Shown here: in pieces, positions 43,201 through 50,821 of the stretch
Position numbering within the stretch: the stretch's first letter is position 1
How the letters are laid out: the number at the start of each line of letters is the position of its first letter
Assembly (NCBI GenBank): GCA_017577365.1
Contig: PKRJ01000004.1
Span: forward strand, 1 to 64,000
Direction of reading: 5' to 3'
Origin: Gammaproteobacteria bacterium
GTDB lineage: Bacteria > Pseudomonadota > Gammaproteobacteria > Steroidobacterales > Rariloculaceae
Length of the DNA stretch: 64,000 nucleotides
The notes under the pieces: generated by a model
Seen by the model: only the letters and a program-made list of their open reading frames with translations
Told to the model about the DNA's origin: nothing
The model's database searches: none
Position numbers and translations under genes: made by a program

Positions 43201-46200
43201 CGCTGTGCCAGACGACGTGACCCGCCCCCGCGACCCAGAGGTCGAGCACGGTCTCGTGGCGGCGCCCCTCCGTGTCGTCGATCGAAGCCGTCGCGCGATA
43301 ACGGCCCGGCGCATCCGGCACGAAGCGACAGACGCTCGGCGTCGAGCCCGACACGCCCGCGCATTCGCCGGCCGGCACCCACTCCTCGACGAACCGAGTG
43401 ATATACGCATTGCCCGCGCCGCGCACGCGCGCGGCGCGCGTTTCGAGCCGCTCGATCGCGATCGCGACGTCCGTGCCCGCGGCCGGCGCTCCGCTCGGAT
43501 CGACGACGACGTAGTCGATCTCGGCCTCTTCGTTCGCCGTGAAGAGCCAGCGCCGCGCCTTCAGCCCGACGAGACGATCGACCGCGACGAACTCCGCCGA
43601 TGCGGAAGACGCGATGTACCGGCCGCGGTCGTCGCGCACCGCCCCTTCGGCCGTGAGCCGGCCGAACACCGCGCGCGCACCGAGGTCCGGGGGCAGTGTG
43701 AGCACGCGACGCAGCGTGCCGTCCGCGCCGACCCGCGCCTCGGCGCGGGCGACCGTGATCGGCTGAGGCGGCACGGGGCCGCCGAACGTGAAGGCCGCGG
43801 AAACCGGATGCGGCGAGACGAAAGGGCGCGGATTCAATGTCAGCGTGATGCGCGCGTCGGCATCGCCGTACGGGCCGCCCGAGAAGAGCGCGGCGCGAAG
43901 CTCCGCGGTCACGTCGTCTCCCGACTCGAACCGATCGCCGGCGAGCGTCGTCGTCACGCCGAACGCCGCGGGCGTGAAATCGCTGACGAGCACGCGCAAC
44001 GGCTGAAGCACGATGTTGCGCAGATACTCGGGCGCCTCGGTATCGGGGATCGGTGCGCCCGCCTCGCGCTCGTACGTGAGCTGGAACTGATACCAGCCTA
44101 CCGCGGCATTCGTCGCGGTCTTGTATGAGCCTGCGTACGTGCCGAACTCCGAGAGCTCGACGTTGCGCAGCACGTGCACGGTCTGTCCGGTCGGATCGAT
44201 GATCTCGAGCGTGTACGGGCCGCGCGGCGGCGGCACGTAGGCGTCGTTGCTCTGATTCCGGACGTAGAGCTTGTACTCGATCGTGTCGCCGGCTCGATAC
44301 ACGCCCTGCGCGGTCACGCCCCACGCGTGCAAGTGCCCGTAACGCGGTCTTCGATCCGGGAAGACCGTGAAATTCGACGCGCGATAGACGCTCACGTCGA
44401 AGCGGTAGTCGAGCGGCAGCAGCGCGAAACCGTCGCGGCCGTCGACGCGCACGAAAAGCCGCGGGCAAGCGTCGGCATCGACGCGGCAGCCGTACAGCAG
44501 CGCGACATCGGGATCGAGCGTGTCGCCGCCGGGCAGATGCGCGATACCCAAAGCGTCGGTCCGCGCGCGGGCGAGCACCTCGCCGCCCGTGAGCGACGAG
44601 ATACGGTCGATGTAGATCGAGACGTCGGCGCCGCGCACCGGCTCTCCGGTCGCAAGGCTCGTGACCCAGACGAGCGTGTTGAAATGCCCGAACTTCACGT
44701 GCACCTGGTACGGCGTGACCTGCGCGAAGAGCCCGGACATCCACTGCGACCGCGCCAGCGTCGGCGTCGTCGACAACCGGCCGTAGAGCGCGCCCGATGC
44801 GCCGCCCAGCATCTCGCGAATGCCGAGCGGCACACCGTATTGAACGTCCTCGACGCCCGAGAGCGGAACCTCGCGCACGAGCCCGGTCCGAAGACCGTTC
44901 GCGCCGAGGGTTCGATACTCGAGCTCGACGCGGTCGAGGTTCGTCACGTAGAGCGGCACGTCCGAGTCGATGCCGGATTCGAGCACCGCGGTGTCGTACG
45001 GCAGCGCGTAATCGGGCGGACGATGATCGGTGCGAAACTCGAGCTCGAAGCCCTCCGCGAGCGTGCGGCCGAACTCGTCGCGCGGACCTTGCTCCGGGTC
45101 GGCGACGCCGACGCGATACGTCGCGTTAGCGGCTAGCAGGGCCGGCAGCCAGACCGTGTAATGCGCGCCGCGCCTGTGCGGCTGGCCGAGCAGCGAAAAA
45201 TCGCGACGGTTCGCCCACGGATCGAAATCGTCGCGGCCGCCGGCGAGATCGGGCTCGATCGCTACGTGACGCGCGATCTCGCTTCCGAGCACCGGCGTGC
45301 TGAACGCGAGCCCGACGCCGCTCATCGGGTTGCACGCGGCGGCGCTCGCGACGCGCGAGCCTCCGGCGGGCACGATCAGCTGCTCGCCCGCGAGCGTCAG
45401 GCACTCGATGCCGACGAAGCGAAACGCGGGAAAGGTGTGGAACTCGACGGCCGTCCGCGACTCGTTGCCGGTCAACGTGCCTTCGGCCGGCACGAGACCG
45501 GGCTCGACGACGAGCCGTGCGGGTGTGTCCTCCGGCAGCGGCTCGCGCGGCGAGACGAGCCAGACGCGCCGCGCCTCGACGCCGTCGACTTCCGTCCGAC
45601 GGTCGTCCGGCGGCTGCGGTGAATCGTCGACAATGACGGCGACACCGGGCTCGCCGGGTAACGGGACGATCACCGGTGACTCGCGAAACTCGGGATCGGG
45701 CTCGACGTCGACCGGCACGCGCGCGAGCCCGGCCGACGGCGCGCTGACGTAAAGATGCTCGCGCACCGACGGCTCGGTCACGGGCTGCGAGAACACGACG
45801 CGCATCACCGGCGTGCCGGGACCGCGCCACGTCGCGAACCACGCGAACTCGATCTTCGGCCTTTCGGTCGAGAACGTATGCTCGACGGGCGCTCCGAGCC
45901 GTGCGCCGTCGAGTGCCGCGAGCCCTGGAGAAACCGTGATGCGATAGCGTGTCGCGAGCTTCGCGCGCTCGCGCTCGCCGAGCTCGCATGCGAGCGTGCT
46001 CTGATCGAGCCAGCGCCACGCGCAAGCCAGCGCGGGCTCGATCTCGACCGGCACCTCGTCCGCGCGCCGATCCATGCGTCCGAGCGGCACGATCGGCCGA
46101 TCGAACTCGATCACGATCTGCCGGGGCGCCGGCACGTTCTGCCCGGCCGGCGTGATCCGCGTGATGCGCAGCGGCTCGCCGGACTGCGCGGCGGCGGTGC

Positions 46201-46336
46201 CCGAGAAGCCCGTCGCGGCGATCGATACGAGCGCAATCACGGTCGCCATCGCGGTCGAACATCCGCCCTTCCATCGACCGGCACGAATGCCCTTCGAAGA
46301 GCGAAGACGCCGATCCGCCGTCGATGCCGTGCTCAT
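40259..46336 (-). CDS. Alpha-2-macroglobulin family protein (YfhM-like), thioester cysteine absent
   Basis: 2025 residues with a Sec signal (AATGFSGTAAAQ, about 50) and no lipobox, so likely soluble in the periplasm. MG domains follow (KFGHFNTLVWVTSLATGEPVRGADVSIY about 555-580). ELPDNLTGWRVLVLAAT, typical of the A2M domain, and a C-terminal thioester-domain-like helical toroid (about 1490-1800) are present. Where family members with a thioester have CxEQ, this protein has YPYDAWEQ, with Ala1506 in place of Cys. It therefore cannot form the covalent trap and may work by sterics or as a structural partner. Partner genes in other bacteria include pbpC, here 7 kb away. A GGGAGG site precedes the ATG at 46336. 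Confidence 0.9.
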   Translation of the reverse strand: MSTASTADRRLRSSKGIRAGRWKGGCSTAMATVIALVSIAATGFSGTAAAQSGEPLRITRITPAGQNVPAPRQIVIEFDRPIVPLGRMDRRADEVPVEIEPALACAWRWLDQSTLACELGERERAKLATRYRITVSPGLAALDGARLGAPVEHTFSTERPKIEFAWFATWRGPGTPVMRVVFSQPVTEPSVREHLYVSAPSAGLARVPVDVEPDPEFRESPVIVPLPGEPGVAVIVDDSPQPPDDRRTEVDGVEARRVWLVSPREPLPEDTPARLVVEPGLVPAEGTLTGNESRTAVEFHTFPAFRFVGIECLTLAGEQLIVPAGGSRVASAAACNPMSGVGLAFSTPVLGSEIARHVAIEPDLAGGRDDFDPWANRRDFSLLGQPHRRGAHYTVWLPALLAANATYRVGVADPEQGPRDEFGRTLAEGFELEFRTDHRPPDYALPYDTAVLESGIDSDVPLYVTNLDRVELEYRTLGANGLRTGLVREVPLSGVEDVQYGVPLGIREMLGGASGALYGRLSTTPTLARSQWMSGLFAQVTPYQVHVKFGHFNTLVWVTSLATGEPVRGADVSIYIDRISSLTGGEVLARARTDALGIAHLPGGDTLDPDVALLYGCRVDADACPRLFVRVDGRDGFALLPLDYRFDVSVYRASNFTVFPDRRPRYGHLHAWGVTAQGVYRAGDTIEYKLYVRNQSNDAYVPPPRGPYTLEIIDPTGQTVHVLRNVELSEFGTYAGSYKTATNAAVGWYQFQLTYEREAGAPIPDTEAPEYLRNIVLQPLRVLVSDFTPAAFGVTTTLAGDRFESGDDVTAELRAALFSGGPYGDADARITLTLNPRPFVSPHPVSAAFTFGGPVPPQPITVARAEARVGADGTLRRVLTLPPDLGARAVFGRLTAEGAVRDDRGRYIASSASAEFVAVDRLVGLKARRWLFTANEEAEIDYVVVDPSGAPAAGTDVAIAIERLETRAARVRGAGNAYITRFVEEWVPAGECAGVSGSTPSVCRFVPDAPGRYRATASIDDTEGRRHETVLDLWVAGAGHVVWHSANDDVLEIVPETTELSVGDTARYLIKNPYPGAYALITIERYGVLEQRVERLEGSTPTIEIDIEPKHLPGFYLSVLVISPRVEAPPPEPGEVDLGKPSFKIGYVSVPIEDPAKRIDVAVRAERETYKPRETVRVEIEAAPRIRDRREPIEVAVAVLDEAVLDLVPGGAGAFDPYRGFFGLDGLDVLNYSLLTRLVGRQSIEKKGANPGGDGGAALSMRSSFEFVSYWNPSLVLDRRGRGSFELELPDNLTGWRVLVLAATPSDRFGLGETRFNVNQPTEIRPAMPNHVTEGDRFDAAFTVMNRTDTEREIRVRIVAEEGAVARSGGAGDASRAEAPVGTDEVAIEHVVRLGPYARTTVALPVEAARLPFDRDRPIGTMRFAVTAGDEVDRDGLLHELVVTKRERLETAAVYGTLDAGRADVAISIPTAIRRDAGEIGAVLSPTVIGNLDGAFRYLRDYPYDAWEQLLTKAVLAAHFVELAGYLDPGLEWPEAETLPARTLDDAASFQAPNGGMAYFVARDEYVSPYLSAYTALAFAWLSDAGVPVPEAVETRLHEYLETFLRTDTAPDFYTRGMASTVRAVALAALAKRGRLALADLERYRPHVERMSLLGRAHYLQAARSVEGGASIAAEVEALLLNGANRTAGRVQFDEVLDDGYSRISVTPLIGQCAILSALSDGGPSTIDDDVPFGLVRTIVAARGRRDHWENTQENAFCTRALLDYAARFEAAAPNVTATVSLDGEPLGAASFTSARDEAVVLPHPIEADDLGTERRLEIGHEGSGRLYYTARITYAREGDTDAAINAGIDVRREYSVQRGGEWVLLGSPAELRRGELVRVDLFVSVPSARHFVVVDDPVPGGLEPLNPELANVSQVDAAYGDYQAAGGSWWFELSDWRGYGVSRWSFYHQEIRHDAVRFYSEYLPPGNYHLSYTAQAIADGSFAVQPAAAAEMYDPDVYGMTQAFTLEIRPPAAGAPTQEAAPGR

Positions 46337-46571
46337 CGTGCCTCCCGGTCCGCTCCCTGAGCTTACGCAAGCACGACTACTGTAACGGAGAAGGTGTATC
46401 GATTCAGAAGGAGAATTGTGGCGAATTATGGCGATGGCGGGCGACGATGCTCGATGTTCCGCGGCGCCGCATCGCGCGGCGGACGACTCTCGGACCTTTC
46501 CGGCTCGGCCCGGAGACTTCGCGAAAAACGAATGGGGCCTCGGCCGCTCTCCGCCGAGCTCGCGTCGCCGA

Positions 46572-46603
46572 CGCGCGCCACGCCGCTTCAGCGGCGGCGC
46601 GCG
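46572..46603 (-). terminator. Hairpin directly after the DUF4870 gene
   Basis: CGCGCGCC pairs with GGCGCGCG, and inside it GCCGCT pairs with AGCGGC around a TC loop, with two unpaired bases (AC) on one side. The hairpin begins five bases beyond the DUF4870 stop (minus strand). Probably its transcription end. Confidence 0.55.
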
Positions 46604-46607
46604 GGGC

Positions 46608-46991
46608 TCAGCCGATCAGCCTCAACGTGAACGGATAGCGGTACGCGACGCCTTCGTTCGCCTTGATCGCTGCAATGACGGTCAGGATGAGCGCGCCGAG
46701 CACCACGAGCGGCATGAGCACCATTCCGATCAGCACGAGGAACAGCACGATGCACGCGAGAACAGCGATGCTGACCGTGATCTGAAAGTTCAGCGCCTCC
46801 TTTCCCTGATCCGCCACGAAAGGCATCTCCTTCTTGAGCTGCCAGACGACGAGCGGGCCGATCAGATGACCGAACGGGATGACGAAACCGAGAAGCGCCG
46901 ACAGATGGGCGATCAATGCCCACTTGCGCTGCTCGGCATCCGGCACGCCGCCTTCGGATACGCTCGAGGCGATGCTGTCTTGCTGCGTCAT
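46608..46991 (-). CDS. DUF4870 membrane protein
   Basis: 127 residues with three or four hydrophobic segments. The sequence KWALIAHLSALLGFVIPFGHLIGPLVVWQLKKE, then ADQGKEALNFQITVSIAVLACIVLFLVLIGM is the DUF4870 pattern, a small inner-membrane protein family (Tic20-like) of unknown function. The start is at 46991, next to a purine-rich GGGGGGACGGGA site; the longer frame to 47123 would extend across a likely promoter. Divergent from the serine hydrolase gene at 47234. Confidence 0.85.
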   Translation of the reverse strand: MTQQDSIASSVSEGGVPDAEQRKWALIAHLSALLGFVIPFGHLIGPLVVWQLKKEMPFVADQGKEALNFQITVSIAVLACIVLFLVLIGMVLMPLVVLGALILTVIAAIKANEGVAYRYPFTLRLIG

Positions 46992-47233
46992 TCCCGTCCC
47001 CCCGAAGGACTTCTTAGGGATAGCACCCACATAATGCGCCGCGTAGACCGATGTCAAGCTCACGCGTTGCCGGAGACGCAGCGTCCTCTCTGGCCTAATA
47101 TGACGCGGCGGGGAGGACTCCATCGAACGCGTCGGCGATACTTTTCAGAGAGCGCGGCACTGCGCGCGAATGTATCTGAAGGGCAAAGAATTTCTCGTCG
47201 CCGCCGCGGAGCTGCTCACGGGAGGAAACAAGA

Positions 47234-48517
47234 ATGAATCGGCGAAGCGCGGGGCTGCTCATCGTGTGGTTCTTCGCGGCAATCCTCGCCGCGCCGATAC
47301 TCGCGCGCGCGGAGAATCCGCCGCCCGAAAGCCTAGGCTTCTCCGCGGAGCGTCTCGAGCGGGTCGCCGAGCTGATGCAGCGTCAGATCGACGCGAACGT
47401 CTTTCCAGGCGCCGTCACGCTGATCGCGCGCGACGACGAGATCGTGCACTTCCGCGCGCAGGGCGTCATGGACCTCGAGACGCGCCGTCCGATGCAGAAG
47501 GACGCCGTCTTCCGCATCATGTCGATGACGAAGCCGATCGTCGCCGTCTCGATCATGATGATGGTCGAGGAAGGCAAGGTCCGGCTCACCGACCCGGTTT
47601 CGCGCTTCATTCCCGACTTTCGCGACTTGACCGTCCTCGCGCCGCAAAGCGCGGCGGCGGGAGGCCCGAGCGGCGGCTCACGACGATCGGTGCGCACCGT
47701 GCCCGCCGAGCGTGAGATCACGATCCGCGATCTTTTGACGCATACGGCTGGCTTCATGACGACCGACGGGCCGAGCAGCGGATACGGCGTCACGATCGGC
47801 CCGGACGATTCGCTCGCCGATCTGATGCCGCGGCTCGCCGCCGTGCCGCTCGATTTCCAGCCGGGCACCCAATGGGCCTATAGCGGTCAGTTCGCGTTCG
47901 ACGTGCTCGCGCGCGTCGTCGAGATCGCGTCGGGCCAATCGTTCGATGCGTTCGTGAAAGAGCGCATCCTCGATCCGCTCGGCATGACGGATACGTTCTT
48001 TCACCTTCCCGACGAAGGCCATCCGCGCCTCGCGGGCCTCTACCGCACGGCGGACGGCACGCTCGAGCCGGTGCCCGAGATGCCTTTCGTCAACGGCGTC
48101 TACTTCTCGGGCGGCGGAGGGCTCTTCGGCACCGCCGAGGACTATCTGAAGTTCGCGCGGATGCTTCTGAACGGCGGGCGGCTCGGCGACGTGCGGCTGT
48201 TGAGCCGCAAGTCGGTCGACCTCATGAGATCCGCGCACGTCCCCGACACGCTGCCGGGCCGCACGCCCGGCGAGGGCTACGGTCTCGGCATGCGAGTCGT
48301 CACCGATCCCGCCGCGCGCAACACGCTCGTCTCGAAAGGGACGTTCGGCTGGAGCGGCGCGTTCAACACGCATTTCTTCATCGATCCCGAGGAGCGGATC
48401 ATCGGCATCTTCATGACGCAGTCCGCGTTCCTCGAGTCGCGCTGGCAGCTTCGCGACGACTTCGAGACCGCGGTGATGCAGGCACTGATCGACGACGGCC
48501 CGCGCGACGGAGATTGA
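47234..48517 (+). CDS. Serine hydrolase of the beta-lactamase class C/EstB family
   Basis: 427 residues with a Sec signal (cut near ILARAE). The penicillin-recognition fold has SMTK (Ser97, Lys100) as SxxK nucleophile motif, YSG in place of YxN, and a late GTFGWSGAF region in the place of the KTG motif. This is the EstB/beta-lactamase-like family, which includes esterases, D-peptidases and beta-lactamases. The protein would act in the periplasm on ester or amide bonds. It lies convergent with the cytochrome c gene. A beta-lactam role cannot be claimed. Confidence 0.87.
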   Translation: MNRRSAGLLIVWFFAAILAAPILARAENPPPESLGFSAERLERVAELMQRQIDANVFPGAVTLIARDDEIVHFRAQGVMDLETRRPMQKDAVFRIMSMTKPIVAVSIMMMVEEGKVRLTDPVSRFIPDFRDLTVLAPQSAAAGGPSGGSRRSVRTVPAEREITIRDLLTHTAGFMTTDGPSSGYGVTIGPDDSLADLMPRLAAVPLDFQPGTQWAYSGQFAFDVLARVVEIASGQSFDAFVKERILDPLGMTDTFFHLPDEGHPRLAGLYRTADGTLEPVPEMPFVNGVYFSGGGGLFGTAEDYLKFARMLLNGGRLGDVRLLSRKSVDLMRSAHVPDTLPGRTPGEGYGLGMRVVTDPAARNTLVSKGTFGWSGAFNTHFFIDPEERIIGIFMTQSAFLESRWQLRDDFETAVMQALIDDGPRDGD

Positions 48518-48545
48518 GCTTCGCGAGCTCGAAGGCCGCCCTGCC

Positions 48546-49037
48546 CTAGCGATCCCTCGTCAGATACGCGATCAGCGCCTCGAGATCGTCGTCGCTCAAC
48601 TCGGTCGGCCTGAAGAACGGCATCGAGAGATATCCGTCGCGGACGACGGCTTCGATATACGCGGCCGAGAGATCGGTGCGCCGCTCGAGCTCCGCCGGGA
48701 GCTCTCCCCGATAGCGGTCCCGAAGGGCGCGCGTGCCCGGCATCGGCGACACGAACAGCGGTCCGAAGATCTCGTCGGGAAGCGCGCCGTGACAGGCGCG
48801 GCAACGCTGATCGAAAACCTCGCGCCCGCGCCGCTCGAGCGGATTCGTCAGCGCCTCGTCCGGCTCGGCGGAGAGCGGCCACCACGCGGAGCCCGGCGAC
48901 GACGCGGGATCGGCGAGAGCGGTTGCGGTGCCGACCAGGCTTGCGAGCACGGCCGCGGCGATGCGCAATGCGCCGGACCCGCGCATGCCGTAACGGTGCG
49001 TACCCGGAACGAGCGAAACGAATCGACGGATCGTCAT
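48546..49037 (-). CDS. Cytochrome c, putative PchC-like electron acceptor subunit
   Basis: 163 residues. A signal peptide (cut near ALAD) precedes one heme c site CRACH and, later, a YLSMPFFRPTELSDDDLEALIAYL segment with the probable axial Met. It belongs to the small periplasmic cytochromes c. Its ATG overlaps the stop of the upstream flavoprotein gene (ATGA, 49034-49037), so the two are produced together. In p-cresol methylhydroxylase and similar enzymes a flavoprotein passes electrons to exactly such a subunit (PchC). The partner assignment is an inference from this coupling. Confidence 0.82.
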   Translation of the reverse strand: MTIRRFVSLVPGTHRYGMRGSGALRIAAAVLASLVGTATALADPASSPGSAWWPLSAEPDEALTNPLERRGREVFDQRCRACHGALPDEIFGPLFVSPMPGTRALRDRYRGELPAELERRTDLSAAYIEAVVRDGYLSMPFFRPTELSDDDLEALIAYLTRDR

Positions 49038-50623
49038 GCCCGGTTCCCCCGCAAGTGCTTCGGCCAGATCCCGTAACGCCCGGCCGACAGAATCCCGTTC
49101 GGATCGAGCGCGTCCTTCAGCGTCTCGTTGAGCCGCATCAGCGCGTGATCGTTGAACGAGTACGTGCGCATCAGGTGATCCTGGAACGCGGTATGCGCGC
49201 GATAGACGCCCCAGCCGTGCTCGCCCGCGACCTCGATGAGCCGCGCGTACAACGCGCGCGCTCGCCGATTCCATTCGGGATCGGTCGTCAGGTTCACGCC
49301 GTGGAACATGATGAACGCGCGCGTGTGATAGCTCATCGCGAAGCCGAGCATGAGCGGAATGCCCGCATCGCGATACTCGCGCAGAAAGACCTTGTGCGCG
49401 CGGAGCACCGCTTCGCCGGAGTGCGGCAGCATCGGCGACGCGTCGAGATGACCCGTCGTGCCCGCCTGGCCCGAGAACACGTTCAGGCTCGGCACGCCGA
49501 ACGTCGCCGGATCGCCGAGGCGGCGGATCTGATCGTCGGTCAACGGGAAGCGGATCACGTCGTTGCCGTCGATGAGCTCGATGCTGTCGATCGCGCGCAG
49601 ACGCTCCTTGACGTAAGCCCACTGCGCGTCCATCACGGAAGTCGGACCGTAGAAGCGAAGCTCCGTCTGCCAGAACGGCACGCCGAGCGATGCCGCATAC
49701 GCATCCCATTCCGCCGCGGAGCCTCCGCCCGGCCGGTCGAGCAGCGCGGACTTGCGCTCGTCCATCGGAGCTTGGAAGACGGGGCTGTTCAGCGAGAACA
49801 GGCAGTTCACGATGCCCTGATACTGCAGGTGCGAAAGGATCCTAACGAGAGGAACGATATCGTCGTGGCGGCGCGCGCGAATGCGGCCCGTCATCGAGGC
49901 CTCGGGCTCGGGCAAGAGCCAGAAGCCCATCTTCGTCACGATCCCGAAATTCGACTGCGCGAAGAGCCCATCCGCGAGCGGCCCCGCGCCGTACGGAAAC
50001 GCCTGCCAGTTCGGCCCCGCGTTCGGGTTCGCGCCCATGCCGGTGCGCACGAGATCGCCGTTCGGCAGCACGACCTCCATGCCGCAGTGCGCGCCGAAAT
50101 GATCGCGATACGGCAGCGGCGTGCGTCCCGCGCCGCGGTCGAGCGCGTTGCCGATGAGGCTGCCCCAGCCGGGATCCGGGCAGTCGATCCAGAGCCGCAT
50201 GCCGCGCTCGCGGATGTAGCGGTAAAGATCGAAATAGCTGACGCCGGGCTCGACGAGCGCGTAGGCCATGTCCTCGTTGACCTCGAGGATGCGGTTCATG
50301 CGCTTGAGGTCCAGCACGACGCTGCCTGAATAGACCGGTGCCGAGCCGCCGTATGCGAGATTGCGGCCCGTCGAGATCACGTAGAGCGGAATCTTGTAGC
50401 GATTCGCGATACGGACGATCTCTTGCACCTGCTCGACGTTCGTCGGTGCGACGGCGGCCGACGCGTACTTCTCTTCCTCTTCGCCGCGGAACGGCGTGTA
50501 CGCGTCGCGATAGGTGTCCACCGTGTCCTCGTCGGTGAACACCCACTCTGCGCCGACGACGTCGGCGAACGCGGAGATGGCGGCCTCGAAGTCGGCCGCG
50601 CTCACTCCCGGCGGTATGGCCAT
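49034..50623 (-). CDS. FAD-linked oxidase, p-cresol methylhydroxylase/vanillyl-alcohol oxidase family
   Basis: 529 residues. The FAD-binding half has PLYVISTGRNLAYGGSAPVYSGSVVLDLKRMNRI and DHFGAHCGMEVVLPNGDLVRTGMGA, and the C-terminal half has YHTRAFIMFHGVNLTTDP and ends with LDPNGILSAGRYGIWP. This is the 4-alkylphenol-oxidising branch of the VAO family (4-cresol dehydrogenase, eugenol hydroxylase, vanillyl-alcohol oxidase). Together with the overlapping cytochrome c gene it suggests a flavocytochrome that hydroxylates or oxidises p-alkylphenols. I cannot assign the residue that would hold FAD covalently. No signal peptide is seen. The ATG is preceded by AGGGGGAG. Confidence 0.87.
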   Translation of the reverse strand: MAIPPGVSAADFEAAISAFADVVGAEWVFTDEDTVDTYRDAYTPFRGEEEEKYASAAVAPTNVEQVQEIVRIANRYKIPLYVISTGRNLAYGGSAPVYSGSVVLDLKRMNRILEVNEDMAYALVEPGVSYFDLYRYIRERGMRLWIDCPDPGWGSLIGNALDRGAGRTPLPYRDHFGAHCGMEVVLPNGDLVRTGMGANPNAGPNWQAFPYGAGPLADGLFAQSNFGIVTKMGFWLLPEPEASMTGRIRARRHDDIVPLVRILSHLQYQGIVNCLFSLNSPVFQAPMDERKSALLDRPGGGSAAEWDAYAASLGVPFWQTELRFYGPTSVMDAQWAYVKERLRAIDSIELIDGNDVIRFPLTDDQIRRLGDPATFGVPSLNVFSGQAGTTGHLDASPMLPHSGEAVLRAHKVFLREYRDAGIPLMLGFAMSYHTRAFIMFHGVNLTTDPEWNRRARALYARLIEVAGEHGWGVYRAHTAFQDHLMRTYSFNDHALMRLNETLKDALDPNGILSAGRYGIWPKHLRGNRA

Positions 50624-50821
50624 GCGTCTCCCCCTTTATGCTCGTGCGGCCGCGGCCGTCACCGAGCCCGGCCGCGGCTCGCCGTCCGGATACTCTGCAC
50701 CACGACCCGCGACGGTGTAGCCCGACGGAGAAATCATCATTGACTCGCCGGCGTAGGCCCCGCGTGAGTCGGGGACCGTCACTCCATCACGGCTCGCTCG
50801 ACGCGTCAAACCCGCGCTTCG

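Noticed and set aside
40022..44128. 1368-codon plus-strand open frame
   Set aside because: It is the antisense of the alpha-2-macroglobulin gene; high GC leaves few stops. Composition is shadow-like and no motif is seen.
47234..48517. Class C beta-lactamase call for the serine hydrolase
   Set aside because: SxxK is present, but YxN is YSG and KTG is not found, so an EstB-like esterase or peptidase is as likely.
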